Part shown: one piece after another, positions 44,601-53,412 of the stretch
How the letters are laid out: each line of letters starts with the position of its first letter
Numbering within the stretch: position 1 is the first letter of the stretch
DNA from: Thiohalomonas denitrificans
Lineage (GTDB): Bacteria; Pseudomonadota; Gammaproteobacteria; Thiohalomonadales; Thiohalomonadaceae
DNA length: 64,000 bases
Direction of reading: 5' to 3'
NCBI RefSeq assembly: GCF_016841685.1
Contig: NZ_JAENYR010000011.1
Location: 1-64,000 of the forward strand
Notes under the pieces: generated by a model
The model's input: the letters and a program-made list of their open reading frames with translations, nothing else
Told to the model about the DNA's origin: nothing
Databases searched by the model: none
Translations under genes and position numbers: made by a program

Positions 44601-44929
44601 TCGGCGGTATGCCAGTCGTTTTCATCCCGGCTTCTGAGTACATCACGTGCTGTCGTATTGGTCGGGGTGGCCCCCTGAGCATTGAATCTCCTGGCATCGC
44701 CGACAATCCAGAGAAGCTCACTATGGTCTTTCCCGCGTATCCAGTGACAAGCCACCGCGGTATTCTTGCGAGCCGTTTTTCGCAACATGCGATGCAGAGT
44801 TTCCAGGCCCTGCTGGGTGATTGGGGTTTGCCAGGTACGGTCGCCGCGGCGCTCAGCAAACTGGTCGAGGATCCGCCGTGTTTCGGTAAGGGCATTCTTG
44901 CTGCACTGGGAGGCCAGCAGAACGTTCAT
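41657..44929 (-). CDS. cas2-3: Type I-F Cas2-Cas3 fusion, helicase-nuclease
   Basis: The 1090 aa protein combines Cas2 (about residues 1-95, starting MNVLLASQCSKNALTETRRI), needed for spacer acquisition, with Cas3. The HD nuclease motif is His123-Asp124 (ALFHDFGKANQAF). Further helicase landmarks are Walker A Lys431 in MASTGAGKT, the DExD-like LVLDEPDDFD, SSATLPP, and motif VI LAGRVRRHRPG. This fusion is the hallmark of type I-F. It overlaps cas1 by 4 nt, so cas1-cas2-3 form an adaptation/interference operon separate from the Cascade operon. Confidence 0.97.
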   Translation of the reverse strand: MNVLLASQCSKNALTETRRILDQFAERRGDRTWQTPITQQGLETLHRMLRKTARKNTAVACHWIRGKDHSELLWIVGDARRFNAQGATPTNTTARDVLRSRDENDWHTAEEIRLLATLAALFHDFGKANQAFQKKLAPASSKKPIADAYRHEWVSLRLFEAFVGEDSDDVWLQRLAGLTKGQGKGVLDRLSRDRMDRGLLGPFEALPSSAPLAHVVGWLIVSHHRLPTQVKGSPIRSQLLVNLPEEIQDTWSGLQFDASEKAIAECWRFRKGTPFDSHHWRIHAAKVANRILQRPTMLQSQWRDDPYVLHLSRMALMLADHYYSAQPSHKRYGSPEYPLFANTDRGTGALKQRLDEHLIGVEVSASRIVRALPRLAQRLPRIARHKGFRQRSRNPAFRWQDRAFDLATGIQSRTARQGFFGVNMASTGAGKTLANGRILYALADPQQGARFSIALGLRTLTLQTGDAYRKRLGLGSDDLAVLVGGAVRKLHEQQRQEEETRLSTLGAESSADLLPKQHFVHFEGSLEDGPLNRWLGDNVEARKLLNAPILACTVDHLIPATEGTRGGRQIAPMLRLMSSDLVLDEPDDFDTNDLPALTRLVHWAGLLGSRVLLSSATLPPTLTQGLFQAYLEGRRSYQRNRGIPGEPLDVCCAWFDEFNADTSNHSARDSYALAHRTFVDGRLRRLAQTEMRRKAVIKPLSIAHAKEREEVTAELAPHLRDYIHELHDRHNTPDPKTGKRISFGLIRMANIGPLIETAQALYRLGAEEGHRIHLCVYHSQHPLLVRTGIENRLDRLLNRAEPDAVLEEPAVRDCLDNASEPEQIYVVLATAVAEVGRDHDYDWAVVEPSSMRSIIQLAGRVRRHRPGVCESANLYLLDTNVRHLIRPNAPAFCRPGFENEDFPLATHRLTELLAPEQLASIDASARIRERKTLQPTRNLVDLEHAKLRALMFGETEGGIYKMEPVHWWWSTHASISGELQRNTPFRLDPEGHQRYGLLPDDDDEDIGFYRFEGDGKLTKLSLCNALELDPGPRIEFWGEPDYREALEALAERLGMEVTYCARLFGIIDLPAKQETKGWNYHPALGFSRGQ

Positions 44930-45903
44930 ACGGCCCGCCCCCCGACATCTGTCGCGATCCGCTTGATCGTATCGATCATGAAATCCAGCGATTCATTGCG
45001 TGTTAAGCCTTCAATGCAGGCTTGCCGGAACTCCTGCTCGTCATGACCGGCCATGGCAGAAATAAACGCCTGGGGCAAAATAACGGCATCTTTCACCAAA
45101 TCCGCCACGTCGAACACTAAACCGCCACGACGGGTTTTGCCGTGCAATACTGCCAGGCCATGCGGCACGCCCAGTACCCAGGTGGCCGTTGCGCCCAAGC
45201 CATAGGCCAGATAGTTGCCGTGATCGAGAAAACGATTAGCTGGATCGGTGCCGGTACCCTTCTTGGCGCGGACAAACTCACCGTAACCCATGGTCCGTGC
45301 AGCAATCTTGAACAGGTCTTTGGTAAGGCGCGCTTCAAGAGTCAGGAGATCCATCGTAGTAGGGCAGGCGGCAATACCGGCGCGGGTACTTTCAAGCTGT
45401 GGCCCCAAGGTGCTTCCCTGCACCTCGAAGCCCGCATCCCGCAGAGCCCGACTTTTTAGCCAGTGTGACTCAAGGCGCTGCAGCCGGGCATACTGAAAAG
45501 CCCTGGCTGCTTCCAACCGTAGTCCGTCATCGAACCAGAACCGGACCCAATTCTGCAGATATTCGGTTGGTCGGTATTCGCTTTGCGGAGTGAACCAGGC
45601 AACTTCGACATCCACTTCGTTTGCACTAAAAAGCGGCGTGCCACCACCACCACAGAATCCCACCAATACACCCGCCTTGGCCAGTTCGCGCATGGCGGCC
45701 TGAGTTATCGATGTGCCGGTCCCCAAGAGCAGGGATGTGGTGTTGGCGATAGGGATGTTCCAATATAGCGACTGCCGCCCTTCATCGGTGACGTATTCGA
45801 CTCGTCCACCGTTTACTAGTACGCGACAGTGCTGGAGATAGTAGAGGTTAGCGCGTTTCGAATGTAAAACGCTTTTGAGGTCGCTTGGTGTCAGGTCATC
45901 CAT
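44926..45903 (-). CDS. cas1: Type I-F CRISPR integrase Cas1
   Basis: Cas1 inserts new spacers at the leader end together with the Cas2 domain of Cas2-3. The 325 aa product begins MDDLTPSDLKSVLHSKRANL, has the beta-rich N-terminal domain (VEYVTDEGRQSLYWNIPIAN) and the helical catalytic domain with RFLDHGNYLAYGLGATATW, GVPHGLAVLHG and RGGLVFDVADLVKDAVILP. The acidic/His metal ligands of Cas1 lie in these blocks. It is the first gene of the cas1-cas2-3 operon. Confidence 0.97.
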   Translation of the reverse strand: MDDLTPSDLKSVLHSKRANLYYLQHCRVLVNGGRVEYVTDEGRQSLYWNIPIANTTSLLLGTGTSITQAAMRELAKAGVLVGFCGGGGTPLFSANEVDVEVAWFTPQSEYRPTEYLQNWVRFWFDDGLRLEAARAFQYARLQRLESHWLKSRALRDAGFEVQGSTLGPQLESTRAGIAACPTTMDLLTLEARLTKDLFKIAARTMGYGEFVRAKKGTGTDPANRFLDHGNYLAYGLGATATWVLGVPHGLAVLHGKTRRGGLVFDVADLVKDAVILPQAFISAMAGHDEQEFRQACIEGLTRNESLDFMIDTIKRIATDVGGRAV

Positions 45904-46107
45904 TGAACTTGTCCATTTGCAAACGATGCATACATAGGCAGCGGTCTACCCTGATGCTCGGCAATCGAGTGATTAGCCAAAGCATCATTCTTTAGGGTTT
46001 AAGCACGAATTGCAAAGCCGGAGGAGTTGGCGGGAATCGCCGCGGGGGCGCGCCTCCTGCGGGGAGGGGGAGGACCGGATGGCGCATTATAAAGGTGCCT
46101 GCGGATC
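45904..46107 (-). promoter_or_regulatory. Upstream region of cas1 with an inverted repeat
   Basis: TGATGCT (near 45951) and AGCATCA (near 45985) form a 7 bp inverted repeat with a 22-24 bp loop containing GGC...GCC. It may be an operator or a leader hairpin of cas1-cas2-3. No gene is seen between cas1 and the next repeat. Confidence 0.35.
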
Positions 46108-46174
46108 GTGGGGTGCATCCTTCAAAATCATCGGCTGCGGACAGTTGTGGCGGCGTGTTGAGAATGCGCCCTAC
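46108..46174. repeat. GTAGGG-type element at the 3' end of the glycosyltransferase-like gene
   Basis: Left end GTGGGGTGCATCCTTCAAAA and right end TTGAGAATGCGCCCTAC are those of the family at 58187-58671, here shortened to 67 bp. The right terminus, read on the minus strand as GTAGGG, supplies the TAG stop of the adjacent gene. Confidence 0.75.
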
Positions 46175-47250
46175 GGGTCGGTTGCGATCCGCTTCTCCAG
46201 TTCGTCGACCGCCTGCCCGATGCCGGTGGCGGGAACCGGGGGGTGGCGGCCGGCCTGCAGTGACCGCAGGACGGCTTGCCTGAATTGGTTCGATTTCCAG
46301 GACTGCGGCGACAGGGGTTCGGCGCTTCCGTTCTGGGTGAGCCACTGCTCAAGGTAAGGTGATTCGGGCCAGTCGGGGCGGGGGATGTAGAGAACGGGGA
46401 TGCCGTTTCCGGCGGCTTCGGTGAAGCTGCCGTAACCCGGCTTTGTGATCAGCAGGTCGCATGAGGCGACCAGGTCGGTGAATGGCAGATTCAGGTCCTC
46501 GAAGGGGATCGCGTCGGGGTGTTCAACCTGCCAGCCGCGCTGCACCAGCCAGCGCACACCTTCGATACGTGGCCACTGCTCGACCGGCAGCCGCAGGTGG
46601 ATGCCACCTACGGCAACGAGAACGAGTTTATCGCCTCCGGTGTTGAAGGCGTGGTCGAGTTCCGGGCGTCGATTACGGCCCGGCGCCATGATCGGCCCGA
46701 TGTCGCGGGCGTTATCGAGAAACCCCATCGGCATGGAGGGTTCGGTGCGCAGAAACAGATCGGCACTGTTATAGGCAACCTCCATCTGCCCGAGGATAGG
46801 TCCCGCCTCGGGTCGGTCTCCACAGTAGTGCCGATAGATATCCGCCCAGTTGAGGCAGCACATCGCCGCGGAGGGGAGCCCCGCCCGCTCGGCACCCGCC
46901 AAGGTAAGGTAAGGAATATCCGCCAGAACGAGATTGGGGGCGACCTCTCGCAGCTCTCCCGCCACACGGTCGACCCGCTCATCCCACTGCCGGTGGAATC
47001 CGCCATAGCGCTGTGCACTGGCCTCGACGTCCACCTCCAGTGCATCGTGCTGCACCATGCCGAAATCGTCGGTGGCAACCTGCAGCTCGAAGGGGCCGTC
47101 GATGCGACGCTCGAGAACGGCACGTGACAGCGCGGTACGAAGTGTCAGCCGCAGTTCCGGGTAGCGTGCCCGGAGTGCGTTCAAAACGGCCGCGCTCTGG
47201 GCCAAATGCCCAAAGCCGTGGGGCGAAATGGCGGCAAGCAGGTGCATCAC
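46171..47250 (-). CDS. Glycosyltransferase-like protein (GT-B fold)
   Basis: The 359 aa cytoplasmic protein begins [20 protein letters not shown], the His-Gly-x-Gly-His pattern of GT-B enzymes related to the N-terminal domain of arabinokinase/galactokinase fusions and to MurG-like transferases. A second nucleotide-binding half shows [34 protein letters not shown] and [20 protein letters not shown], the donor-sugar site. Substrate is unknown. Its start overlaps the stop of the sigma-54 activator gene, so the two form an operon. The TAG stop comes from an inserted repeat. Confidence 0.75.
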   Translation of the reverse strand: MMHLLAAISPHGFGHLAQSAAVLNALRARYPELRLTLRTALSRAVLERRIDGPFELQVATDDFGMVQHDALEVDVEASAQRYGGFHRQWDERVDRVAGELREVAPNLVLADIPYLTLAGAERAGLPSAAMCCLNWADIYRHYCGDRPEAGPILGQMEVAYNSADLFLRTEPSMPMGFLDNARDIGPIMAPGRNRRPELDHAFNTGGDKLVLVAVGGIHLRLPVEQWPRIEGVRWLVQRGWQVEHPDAIPFEDLNLPFTDLVASCDLLITKPGYGSFTEAAGNGIPVLYIPRPDWPESPYLEQWLTQNGSAEPLSPQSWKSNQFRQAVLRSLQAGRHPPVPATGIGQAVDELEKRIATDP

Positions 47251-48572
47251 TGCTCCGCTTGGTCAAGCATTTTGAGGTCCTGGAGCTTCCGGTAGAGGGT
47301 TCGCTCACTAACTCCCAGGCGCGCGGCCAGGTCGCGCTTGTCTCCCTCGAAACGGGCGACGGACCAGCCCATGTAGCGGCGCTCCATTTCGTCGAGCGGA
47401 ATGATCTCGTTGGGCATCGGTCCCGAGACCGATCGCTGCATACCGCTCCGGCACTCCTCCGGGAGGTGATCCGGGAGGATTACGTCCCCGTCGGCCAAAA
47501 GTGCAGCGCGCTCCAGAATATTGCGCAACTCGCGGATGTTCCCCGGGAAGTCATAGGCGCGCAAATAGTCGAGGGCCTCCGCGGAGAGCGTCAGGGTGCG
47601 CCCGATGTTCACGCGGCGAAGCAGGTTTTCACACAGCAGCGGCAGGTCTTCGACCCGTTCGCGCAGCGAGGGAAGGACGATCGGGAAGGCGTTGAGGCGG
47701 TAGAAGAGGTCACTTCGGAACTCCCCTGCCTCGACCATCTTCTTCAGTCCACGGTGAGTGGCACAGACCAGCCGGAAGTCGGCCTTATGGGGCTCGATTC
47801 CCCCCACCCGCCGGTAGGTTCTGGTCTCCAGCAGCCGCAGCAGCTTTACCTGCAGCGAGAGAGGCACATCGCCGATCTCGTCCAGGAACAGCGTCCCGCC
47901 GCGCGCCGCCTCGACCAGACCGATCTTCTGGACCTGGGCACCGGTAAAGGCGCCCTTTTCGTGGCCGAACAACTCGCTTTCGAACAGGCTTTCGGTCAAC
48001 CCCGAGCACTCCACCGGCACGAAGGGACCTTTGGCACGGCTGCTGGCATCATGCACGGCCTGGGCAACCAGCTCCTTGCCGGTACCGGACTCGCCCAGCA
48101 GCAGGGCCGCCGCGTCGGAAGGGGCAACCCGCCGCACCAGCTCCAGCACCCGGTTGAAAGGCGATGAACGCCCTACCAGCCCGCTATCGGTCGGGTCGGA
48201 ACTGGCCAGGCAGCTGTGATGCATGATCTCCAGATAGAAGTTCGGCTCGCCGCTTTCCCCCCGGACCGGCATCATCTCCACCTCCACGTGCTCCTCGCCG
48301 GAGGGCGTGTGGTGCAGGTGCAGATCGCGCTGGGGCAGACCGGTTTCCCGACACGCCTTGAGGGGACAGCTCTCGCCGGCCTGATCGCAGGGGAGCTGAT
48401 AATGGTGGGATATACGGTAGCAGAGCGACTCGCCGCTTGGTCCCGGGTCGCCATACTCCTTCTTGTAGGCCCCGTTCGCCGCCAGAATGCGGTAATCGCG
48501 GGCAATGATCACAGCCGGTTCGCCGAAGGAATCGATTATTGAAACCACTTCGGCCGGGACCCTCTCGCTCAT
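47247..48572 (-). CDS. PAS-containing sigma-54-dependent transcriptional activator
   Basis: The 441 aa protein has an N-terminal PAS-like sensor (about residues 8-125, [20 protein letters not shown]) with several cysteines ([22 protein letters not shown]) that could hold a metal or respond to redox. A central AAA+ domain follows with Walker A GESGTGKE, the sigma-54-contacting GAFTGA loop, FLDEIGDVP and [22 protein letters not shown]-terminal Fis-type helix-turn-helix ([20 protein letters not shown]) completes it. It is divergent from the cyd operon and co-transcribed with the glycosyltransferase-like gene; its targets are not evident. Confidence 0.92.
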   Translation of the reverse strand: MSERVPAEVVSIIDSFGEPAVIIARDYRILAANGAYKKEYGDPGPSGESLCYRISHHYQLPCDQAGESCPLKACRETGLPQRDLHLHHTPSGEEHVEVEMMPVRGESGEPNFYLEIMHHSCLASSDPTDSGLVGRSSPFNRVLELVRRVAPSDAAALLLGESGTGKELVAQAVHDASSRAKGPFVPVECSGLTESLFESELFGHEKGAFTGAQVQKIGLVEAARGGTLFLDEIGDVPLSLQVKLLRLLETRTYRRVGGIEPHKADFRLVCATHRGLKKMVEAGEFRSDLFYRLNAFPIVLPSLRERVEDLPLLCENLLRRVNIGRTLTLSAEALDYLRAYDFPGNIRELRNILERAALLADGDVILPDHLPEECRSGMQRSVSGPMPNEIIPLDEMERRYMGWSVARFEGDKRDLAARLGVSERTLYRKLQDLKMLDQAEQ

Positions 48573-48890
48573 GAACCAAACCCCAGAGTGACGTGAATGA
48601 CAGGCATTCTCTCAGAAATGCCAGATTTGACACAAGCACAATCGCTTCCGCCTCCTCCATCAACGCCCTAAAAACATTGGGAAAACTTCAAAACTTGATT
48701 TATATCAATTGTTTTAGGTGGCAGTTTGGAGTCAGAAGACCCTCGGAGATTGAAAATGTGATGGTTGGCACAATGGTTGCTCAATCATAGGACCGGCCCC
48801 GGCTCTTGCCGGATCCCCCTCGCCTCTCGCGCTCTTGACCTTGAGGCGGCAGGAGCCGTGTCCGGCCGTTTCGCTCTTCGGGAGGACCTT
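48573..48890 (+). other. Divergent intergenic region between sigma-54 activator and cyd operon
   Basis: These 318 bp contain no convincing gene. They hold the FNR box listed separately, and the GGGAGG ribosome site of cydP at their right end. Sequence around the FNR box is AT-rich, as expected for a promoter, but I cannot place a clear -10. Confidence 0.5.
48695..48708 (+). promoter_or_regulatory. FNR/ANR box upstream of the cyd operon
   Basis: TTGAT-TTAT-ATCAA is a perfect match to the FNR consensus TTGAT-N4-ATCAA, 182 bp upstream of cydP and 123 bp upstream of the divergent activator gene. Oxygen-responsive control of cytochrome bd by FNR/ANR is well established, which supports the assignment. 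Confidence 0.75.
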
Positions 48891-49109
48891 ATGTTCAGCA
48901 ATCCGCTGGTGAAGGAAATCACGGTGGTGCTGCTGTTGAAACTCGCTTTCATCACCGCACTCTGGTTTGCCTTTTTCCGTGGAGCATCGGAACCGCGGCT
49001 CCCGATCACGGAAATCGATCGCATTGAAAAGGGACCGGCTACCGAGCTCCGCGCAAGCCCAACAGCAGTCCACTCCACCATGCATATAATCAGAGGTAAC
49101 CCGGCATGA
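48891..49109 (+). CDS. cydP: Cytochrome bd accessory small subunit CydP-like
   Basis: 72 aa with one membrane helix (about [20 protein letters not shown]), starting [13 protein letters not shown] after GGGAGG. The pattern of a short charged N-terminus, KLA...LWxAFF and a hydrophilic tail matches the CydP family found upstream of cydA. Its stop overlaps the cydA ATG by 4 nt. Confidence 0.85.
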   Translation: MFSNPLVKEITVVLLLKLAFITALWFAFFRGASEPRLPITEIDRIEKGPATELRASPTAVHSTMHIIRGNPA

Positions 49110-50722
49110 TTGGTGCAGATGTCGTCGACCTGTCGCGATTGCAGTTTGCAATCACGGCGATGTACCACTTCCTGTTCGTCCCGTTGACCCTTGGGCTGTC
49201 CTTTATCCTGGTGATCATGGAGTCGGTCTATGTGATGACCGGCAAAACCATCTACAAGGATATGACCAAATTCTGGGGCAAGTTGTTTGGTATCAACTTT
49301 GCGCTGGGGGTCACCACCGGCATCACCATGGAGTTCCAGTTCGGCACCAACTGGGCCTACTACTCCCACTATGTGGGTGATATCTTCGGTGCCCCGCTGG
49401 CCATTGAAGGGCTGATGGCCTTCTTTCTGGAGTCCACCTTCATCGGCCTGTTCTTCTTCGGCTGGGAGCGGCTTTCGCGGCGCCAGCATCTGATGGTCAC
49501 CTTCCTGACGGCCTTCGCCTCCAATATGTCCGCGCTATGGATTTTGGTGGCCAACGGCTGGATGCAGAACCCGGTCGGTTCGGAGTTCTCCTTCGAGACC
49601 ATGCGCATGGAGATGACCTCCTTTGCCGAGGTGCTGCTCAATCCGGTGGCGCAGGTCAAGTTCGTGCATACCGTTTCGGCAGGCTACGTCACCGGCGCGC
49701 TGTTCGTGCTGGGTATCTCCGCCTATTACATGCTCAAGGGGCGGGATCTGGAGTTCGCCAGGCGCTCGTTTGCGGTGGCCGCCGCCTTCGGGCTCGCCTC
49801 CTCCCTCTCGGTGGTGATCCTGGGCGACGAGTCCGGCTACGAGCTGGGCGATGTCCAGAAGGTGAAGCTGGCCGCCATTGAATCCGAGTGGGAGACCCAG
49901 GAGGCACCGGCCGGCTTTACCCTGTTCGGCATCCCCGACCAGGAGAACGAGACCACCGACTACTCGGTGAAAATTCCTTGGGCCCTCGGCCTCATCGCCA
50001 CCCGCTCGGTCGATGAAGAGGTAACCGGCCTGAAGGACCTCAAGGTGCAGCATGAGTCCCGCATTCGCAACGGCATGGAGGCGTACGGCCTGCTGCAGAA
50101 GCTGCGCAGTGGGCAGACCGATGAGGCCACCAAAGCGCGCTTCAACGCGATCAAGGACGACTTGGGGTACGGACTGCTGCTGAAGAAGTACACGCCGGAG
50201 GTGGTGGATGCCACGGAAAAGCAGATCCTCATGGCCGTGGACGACACCATCCCGCAGGTGGCACCGCTGTTCTGGAGCTTCCGCCTCATGGTGGCATTGG
50301 GCTTCTGGTTCATCCTCCTGTTCGGGCTCTCCTTCCTCTACTGCGCCAAGCGCGATGCCGGCCGCAAACAGTGGCTGCTAAAGGCGGCGCTCTACAGCAT
50401 CCCGCTGCCCTGGATCTCCTGTGAGCTCGGCTGGTTCGTGGCCGAGTATGGGCGCCAGCCCTGGTCCATCGGCGAGGTGCTGCCGACCCACCTATCCACC
50501 TCCACCCTGGGAACGGGCGACCTGTGGTTCTCCCTGGCCGGATTCATCGGCTTCTACACCCTGCTGCTCGTGATCGAGATGTACCTGATGTTCAAGTACG
50601 CCCGCCTCGGTCCCTCCGCGCTGCACACCGGTCGCTACCACTTCGAGGTCGGAGCGGCGGCAGCACCGATGGGCGGCGGCGCCGGTCTGATCCCGCAGCC
50701 AATGCAAACGCATGTGGAATAA
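49106..50722 (+). CDS. cydA: Cytochrome bd ubiquinol oxidase subunit I
   Basis: CydA carries hemes b558, b595 and d and oxidises quinol at the membrane surface. The 538 aa protein has the heme ligand His21 in [13 protein letters not shown], several membrane segments, a long hydrophilic Q-loop (roughly residues 260-380) and the quinol-site motif Gly449-Arg-Gln-Pro-Trp453. This length and loop fit the long-Q-loop (E. coli-like) class. The high oxygen affinity of cytochrome bd fits the upstream FNR box. Confidence 0.97.
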   Translation: MIGADVVDLSRLQFAITAMYHFLFVPLTLGLSFILVIMESVYVMTGKTIYKDMTKFWGKLFGINFALGVTTGITMEFQFGTNWAYYSHYVGDIFGAPLAIEGLMAFFLESTFIGLFFFGWERLSRRQHLMVTFLTAFASNMSALWILVANGWMQNPVGSEFSFETMRMEMTSFAEVLLNPVAQVKFVHTVSAGYVTGALFVLGISAYYMLKGRDLEFARRSFAVAAAFGLASSLSVVILGDESGYELGDVQKVKLAAIESEWETQEAPAGFTLFGIPDQENETTDYSVKIPWALGLIATRSVDEEVTGLKDLKVQHESRIRNGMEAYGLLQKLRSGQTDEATKARFNAIKDDLGYGLLLKKYTPEVVDATEKQILMAVDDTIPQVAPLFWSFRLMVALGFWFILLFGLSFLYCAKRDAGRKQWLLKAALYSIPLPWISCELGWFVAEYGRQPWSIGEVLPTHLSTSTLGTGDLWFSLAGFIGFYTLLLVIEMYLMFKYARLGPSALHTGRYHFEVGAAAAPMGGGAGLIPQPMQTHVE

Positions 50723-50806
50723 ACGCAAAGAGCGCAGAGGCGCAGAGCACGCCGCGTTGAACGAGTTCTCTTTGCGACCTCCGCGTCCAATAACGAGGTC
50801 TGAACA
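50723..50806. repeat. AACGCAAAGAGCGCAGAGG-type palindrome between cydA and cydB
   Basis: AAACGCAAAGAGCGCAGAGG and the inverted TTCTCTTTGCGACCTCCGCG fill the gap that is usually very short in cydAB operons. It belongs to the common dispersed repeat type also seen at 11239-11312 and 63040-63215. Confidence 0.55.
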
Positions 50807-51949
50807 ATGATTCTGGATTACGAGACATTGAAACTGGTGTGGTGGCTGCTGGTCGGCGTGCTGCTGATCGGCTTCGTCATCACTGACGGCTTCGACATGG
50901 GTGCCGGTGCACTGCTGCCGTTCCTGGGCCGGAGCGATGAGGAGCGCCGGGTGATTATCAATACGCTCGGCCCGCACTGGGACGGCAACCAGGTGTGGTT
51001 CATCACCGCCGGAGGGGCTATTTTCGCGGCCTGGCCGGCGGTGTACGCGGCGGCTTTCTCGGGCTTCTATGTTGCCATGCTGCTGGTGCTGTTCGCGCTG
51101 TTCTTCCGGCCGGTGGGTTTTGATTATCGCTCCAAGGTGGAGGACCCGCGATGGCGCAGCGCCTGGGACTGGGGCCTATTCGTGGGCGGCGCAGTGCCGG
51201 CCCTGCTGTTCGGGGTGGCCTTCGGCAACCTGATCCTGGGCGTGCCGTTCGAGTACGACACGTTTTTGCGGCCCACCTACACCGGTTCATTCTTCGGGTT
51301 GCTGCGTCCCTTCGCGCTGCTGGCGGGTGTCGTGAGCCTGTCGATGCTAATCATGCACGGCGCCACCTGGCTGCAACTGCGTGCGGGCCAACCCATCGAG
51401 GCCCGTGCCCGCAAGACGGTGATGGTGGCCGGTTCGGCGGTGATCGTCTCCTTTGGTGTTGCCGGCATCTGGCTGGCCCTGGGGATTCCCGGCTACGAGA
51501 TCGTCTCCATGCCGGCCACCGATGCGCTGCCGAATCCGCTGGCCAAAGAGGTGGTGCAGGCGGAAGGGGCCTGGATGGCCAACTACGGTCGTTATCCCTG
51601 GATGATCCTCGCGCCGATGCTGGGTTTTGTCGGTGCACTGGGGGCGATCCTGATGGCGGGCGCCAAGCGTCCGGGTCTGGCATTCACCTCCAGCGCGGCT
51701 TCGATGTCGGGCATCATTTTCACGGCGGGCTTCTCCATGTTCCCGTTCATCATGCCCTCCATCACCGTACCCGATGTTTCGCTGACGATGTGGGATGCCC
51801 CCTCCAGTCATCTGACGCTGACGGTAATGTTCTGGGCCGCGGTGATCTTTGTGCCCATCATCCTGGCCTACACCGTCTGGTGTTACAGGGCGCTGTGGGG
51901 AAGAACCACCGTGGAGTTCATCCGCGAGCACAACTATGACGCTTACTAA
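50807..51949 (+). CDS. cydB: Cytochrome bd ubiquinol oxidase subunit II
   Basis: CydB is the second large membrane subunit. The 380 aa protein begins MILDYETLKLVWWLLVGVLL, followed by FVITDGFDMGAGALLPFLGR (conserved TDGFDMG), then GPHWDGNQVWFITAGGAIFA and the C-terminal LTVMFWAAVIFVPIILAYTV. Length and about eight to nine membrane helices are typical. Confidence 0.97.
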   Translation: MILDYETLKLVWWLLVGVLLIGFVITDGFDMGAGALLPFLGRSDEERRVIINTLGPHWDGNQVWFITAGGAIFAAWPAVYAAAFSGFYVAMLLVLFALFFRPVGFDYRSKVEDPRWRSAWDWGLFVGGAVPALLFGVAFGNLILGVPFEYDTFLRPTYTGSFFGLLRPFALLAGVVSLSMLIMHGATWLQLRAGQPIEARARKTVMVAGSAVIVSFGVAGIWLALGIPGYEIVSMPATDALPNPLAKEVVQAEGAWMANYGRYPWMILAPMLGFVGALGAILMAGAKRPGLAFTSSAASMSGIIFTAGFSMFPFIMPSITVPDVSLTMWDAPSSHLTLTVMFWAAVIFVPIILAYTVWCYRALWGRTTVEFIREHNYDAY

Positions 51950-52026
51950 CTCAACCAAAACGGTGCCGCGGAGGTGCAAAGCGACGGCAGCCTTTCGCGG
52001 CACCGCGGCCCATCAGGAGGTTTGAA

Positions 52027-52131
52027 ATGTGGTATTTCGCCTGGATTCTCGGGGTTTTGCTGGCGTTGACCCTGGGGGCGCTGAACGTCATGTGGCTGGA
52101 GTCCGAACTCGCCGGTTCCGAACCGGACTAA
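52027..52131 (+). CDS. cydX: Cytochrome bd small subunit CydX
   Basis: 34 aa, too short for most gene callers. It starts MWYFAWILGVLLALTLGALN and contains the conserved NVMWLE segment of CydX/YbgT, a single-helix subunit that stabilises the heme site of CydAB. AGGAGG is 7 nt upstream of the ATG. Position directly after cydB and before ybgE is the standard order. Confidence 0.93.
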   Translation: MWYFAWILGVLLALTLGALNVMWLESELAGSEPD

Positions 52132-52138
52132 GCCCGAT

Positions 52139-52453
52139 ATGATGAATTCCCCTGAGCGGGGGCGCGGCCGCAGCCGCGTCCCTTACCCCAATCCCCTCTG
52201 GGCCCGAACGGGGTCTCTGCTAATGGCCATTGCGCTGAGCGGCCTCGTTCTCGTCTTCCCGCGCGCGATTGCCGAGACCGCCGGCGCGATCCGCCACGGC
52301 GCCTTGATGCTGTTGCTGTGGGGTATCGCTGCTGGCTTTATTCACGGAGTCGGATTTGTTCCCCGCATAGGCCTCTGGCGCGCAGCATTTCACCCGGGGG
52401 TCGGATGGCTCTTCATGATCGGTGGGAGTCTCTGGATTTTCGCTGCCCCGTAG
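52139..52453 (+). CDS. ybgE: Cyd operon protein YbgE
   Basis: 104 aa with three hydrophobic segments (GSLLMAIALSGLVLVFP, GALMLLLWGIAAGFIHGVGF and GVGWLFMIGGSLWIFA). The FIHGVGFVPR motif is characteristic of the YbgE family, which accompanies cydABX. Role unknown. It is the last gene of the operon, 7 bp after cydX, and is followed by a strong terminator at 52627. Confidence 0.88.
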   Translation: MMNSPERGRGRSRVPYPNPLWARTGSLLMAIALSGLVLVFPRAIAETAGAIRHGALMLLLWGIAAGFIHGVGFVPRIGLWRAAFHPGVGWLFMIGGSLWIFAAP

Positions 52454-52626
52454 TTTTCTGCGCGACACTTCGATCGGTTGATTTATTGGCAATGGGCGTG
52501 ACCCGGCTCAAGAAGTAGTCTGGTGAAATAGGTGTGCCGAAATGGTGCCCGAGAGAGAAGGGAAGCCGGTGAATCCCATTTTGAAATGCGTATCAAGTGC
52601 TACGACCTGAAAGCGGGAGCGCTAAC

Positions 52627-52675
52627 GCGGAGTTCGCAAAGGGGCCCTGCCTCTTTTACGAGCTCCGCATTTTTT
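52627..52675 (+). terminator. Rho-independent terminator of the cyd operon
   Basis: GCGGAGTTCG (52627-52636) pairs with CGAGCTCCGC (52659-52668) with one G-T pair, enclosing a further AAAGG/CCTCTTT pairing, and is followed by ATTTTTT (52669-52675). It ends the plus-strand cyd transcript just before the convergent NifX-like gene. Confidence 0.8.
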
Positions 52676-52679
52676 CGGA

Positions 52680-53024
52680 TCAATGCGCGTGCGGCTCAGG
52701 CGGTGGTAGCGGTTCACCATGGACGATGGCCTTGACGGCCCTCATCGGGTCGGTCTCGGAGGTCGCGACCACACGAATGCCGCGCGCGGCCATGCGGTTC
52801 ACAAAACCCTGACCGCAGCCGCCGGTGATGATCACGTCGGCCACATCGACGGGGTGCGGGTCATCTCCGTGGTAGTCGTGAAAGGCCATGCCCTTGGGAA
52901 GATCGATACGCTGTATCTCGTCGGGTTCGCCTTCCACTTGGGAATCATAGACCAGGAACCGCCGTGTTTTACCGGCGTGCCCGGTGACGGTGCGAAAGTT
53001 CTGACTGGTCACTGCGATCTTCAT
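52680..53024 (-). CDS. NifX/NafY-family iron-molybdenum cofactor-binding-like protein
   Basis: 114 aa, beginning MKIAVTSQNFRTVTGHAGKT with the ribonuclease-H-like fold of the NifX/NafY/NifB-C-terminal family. Conserved elements are TGHAG, the HPVDVADVIITGGCGQGF core and MAARGIRVVATSETDPMRAV. The tail is His/Pro-rich (EPLPPPEPHAH). No nif genes are in the window, so a general metal-cofactor or iron-sulfur handling role is more likely than nitrogenase maturation. Confidence 0.85.
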   Translation of the reverse strand: MKIAVTSQNFRTVTGHAGKTRRFLVYDSQVEGEPDEIQRIDLPKGMAFHDYHGDDPHPVDVADVIITGGCGQGFVNRMAARGIRVVATSETDPMRAVKAIVHGEPLPPPEPHAH

Positions 53025-53084
53025 TTCGTTGCTCCAGGAATGGGTAAAGAGGGGAAAGCGCCGAGCGCCCCCGCTGTTTCAATG

Positions 53085-53237
53085 TTAGCCGCCAGGGAGT
53101 GATGCCCGGTTCGGGCCTCCCTCATCGATGGCGTTCTGGATGAGCAGCAGATCCCTGTCATCGAGACTGCCGAAGAGGACGCTGTCGCGGATCCCGCAAC
53201 GACGGCAGAGGCTTGAACACGGTTCGGGTTGGGTCAT
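53085..53237 (-). CDS. 50 aa FNR-N-terminus-like cysteine peptide
   Basis: A 50-codon ORF starts MTQPEPCSSLCRRCGIRDSV and continues LFGSLDDRDLLLIQNAIDEG. The Cys7-x3-Cys11-x2-Cys14 group followed by F-x-x-L-x-x-x-[DE] and an amphipathic helix resembles the [4Fe-4S]-binding N-terminus of FNR-type regulators, but the cNMP-like fold and DNA-binding domain are missing. It may be a remnant, or an independent small iron-sulfur protein. It lies 60 bp upstream of the NifX-like gene on the same strand, so co-transcription is possible. Confidence 0.5.
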   Translation of the reverse strand: MTQPEPCSSLCRRCGIRDSVLFGSLDDRDLLLIQNAIDEGGPNRASLPGG

Positions 53238-53412
53238 GTCGGATCAGCATTGAAGGAGACGCTATTATAACGTAGCCGGACCCTAAACGCTGGACACGCA
53301 CCCGCCCAAGGGACTGCCCGCGGGCCTCGGGCCTCGGGCCCCGACTCACGGCTGCATCCGGCGCCGTCCGAACTATCCTTACCGAAAGGAAACCAGGCGA
53401 GGCGAGTGTGCA

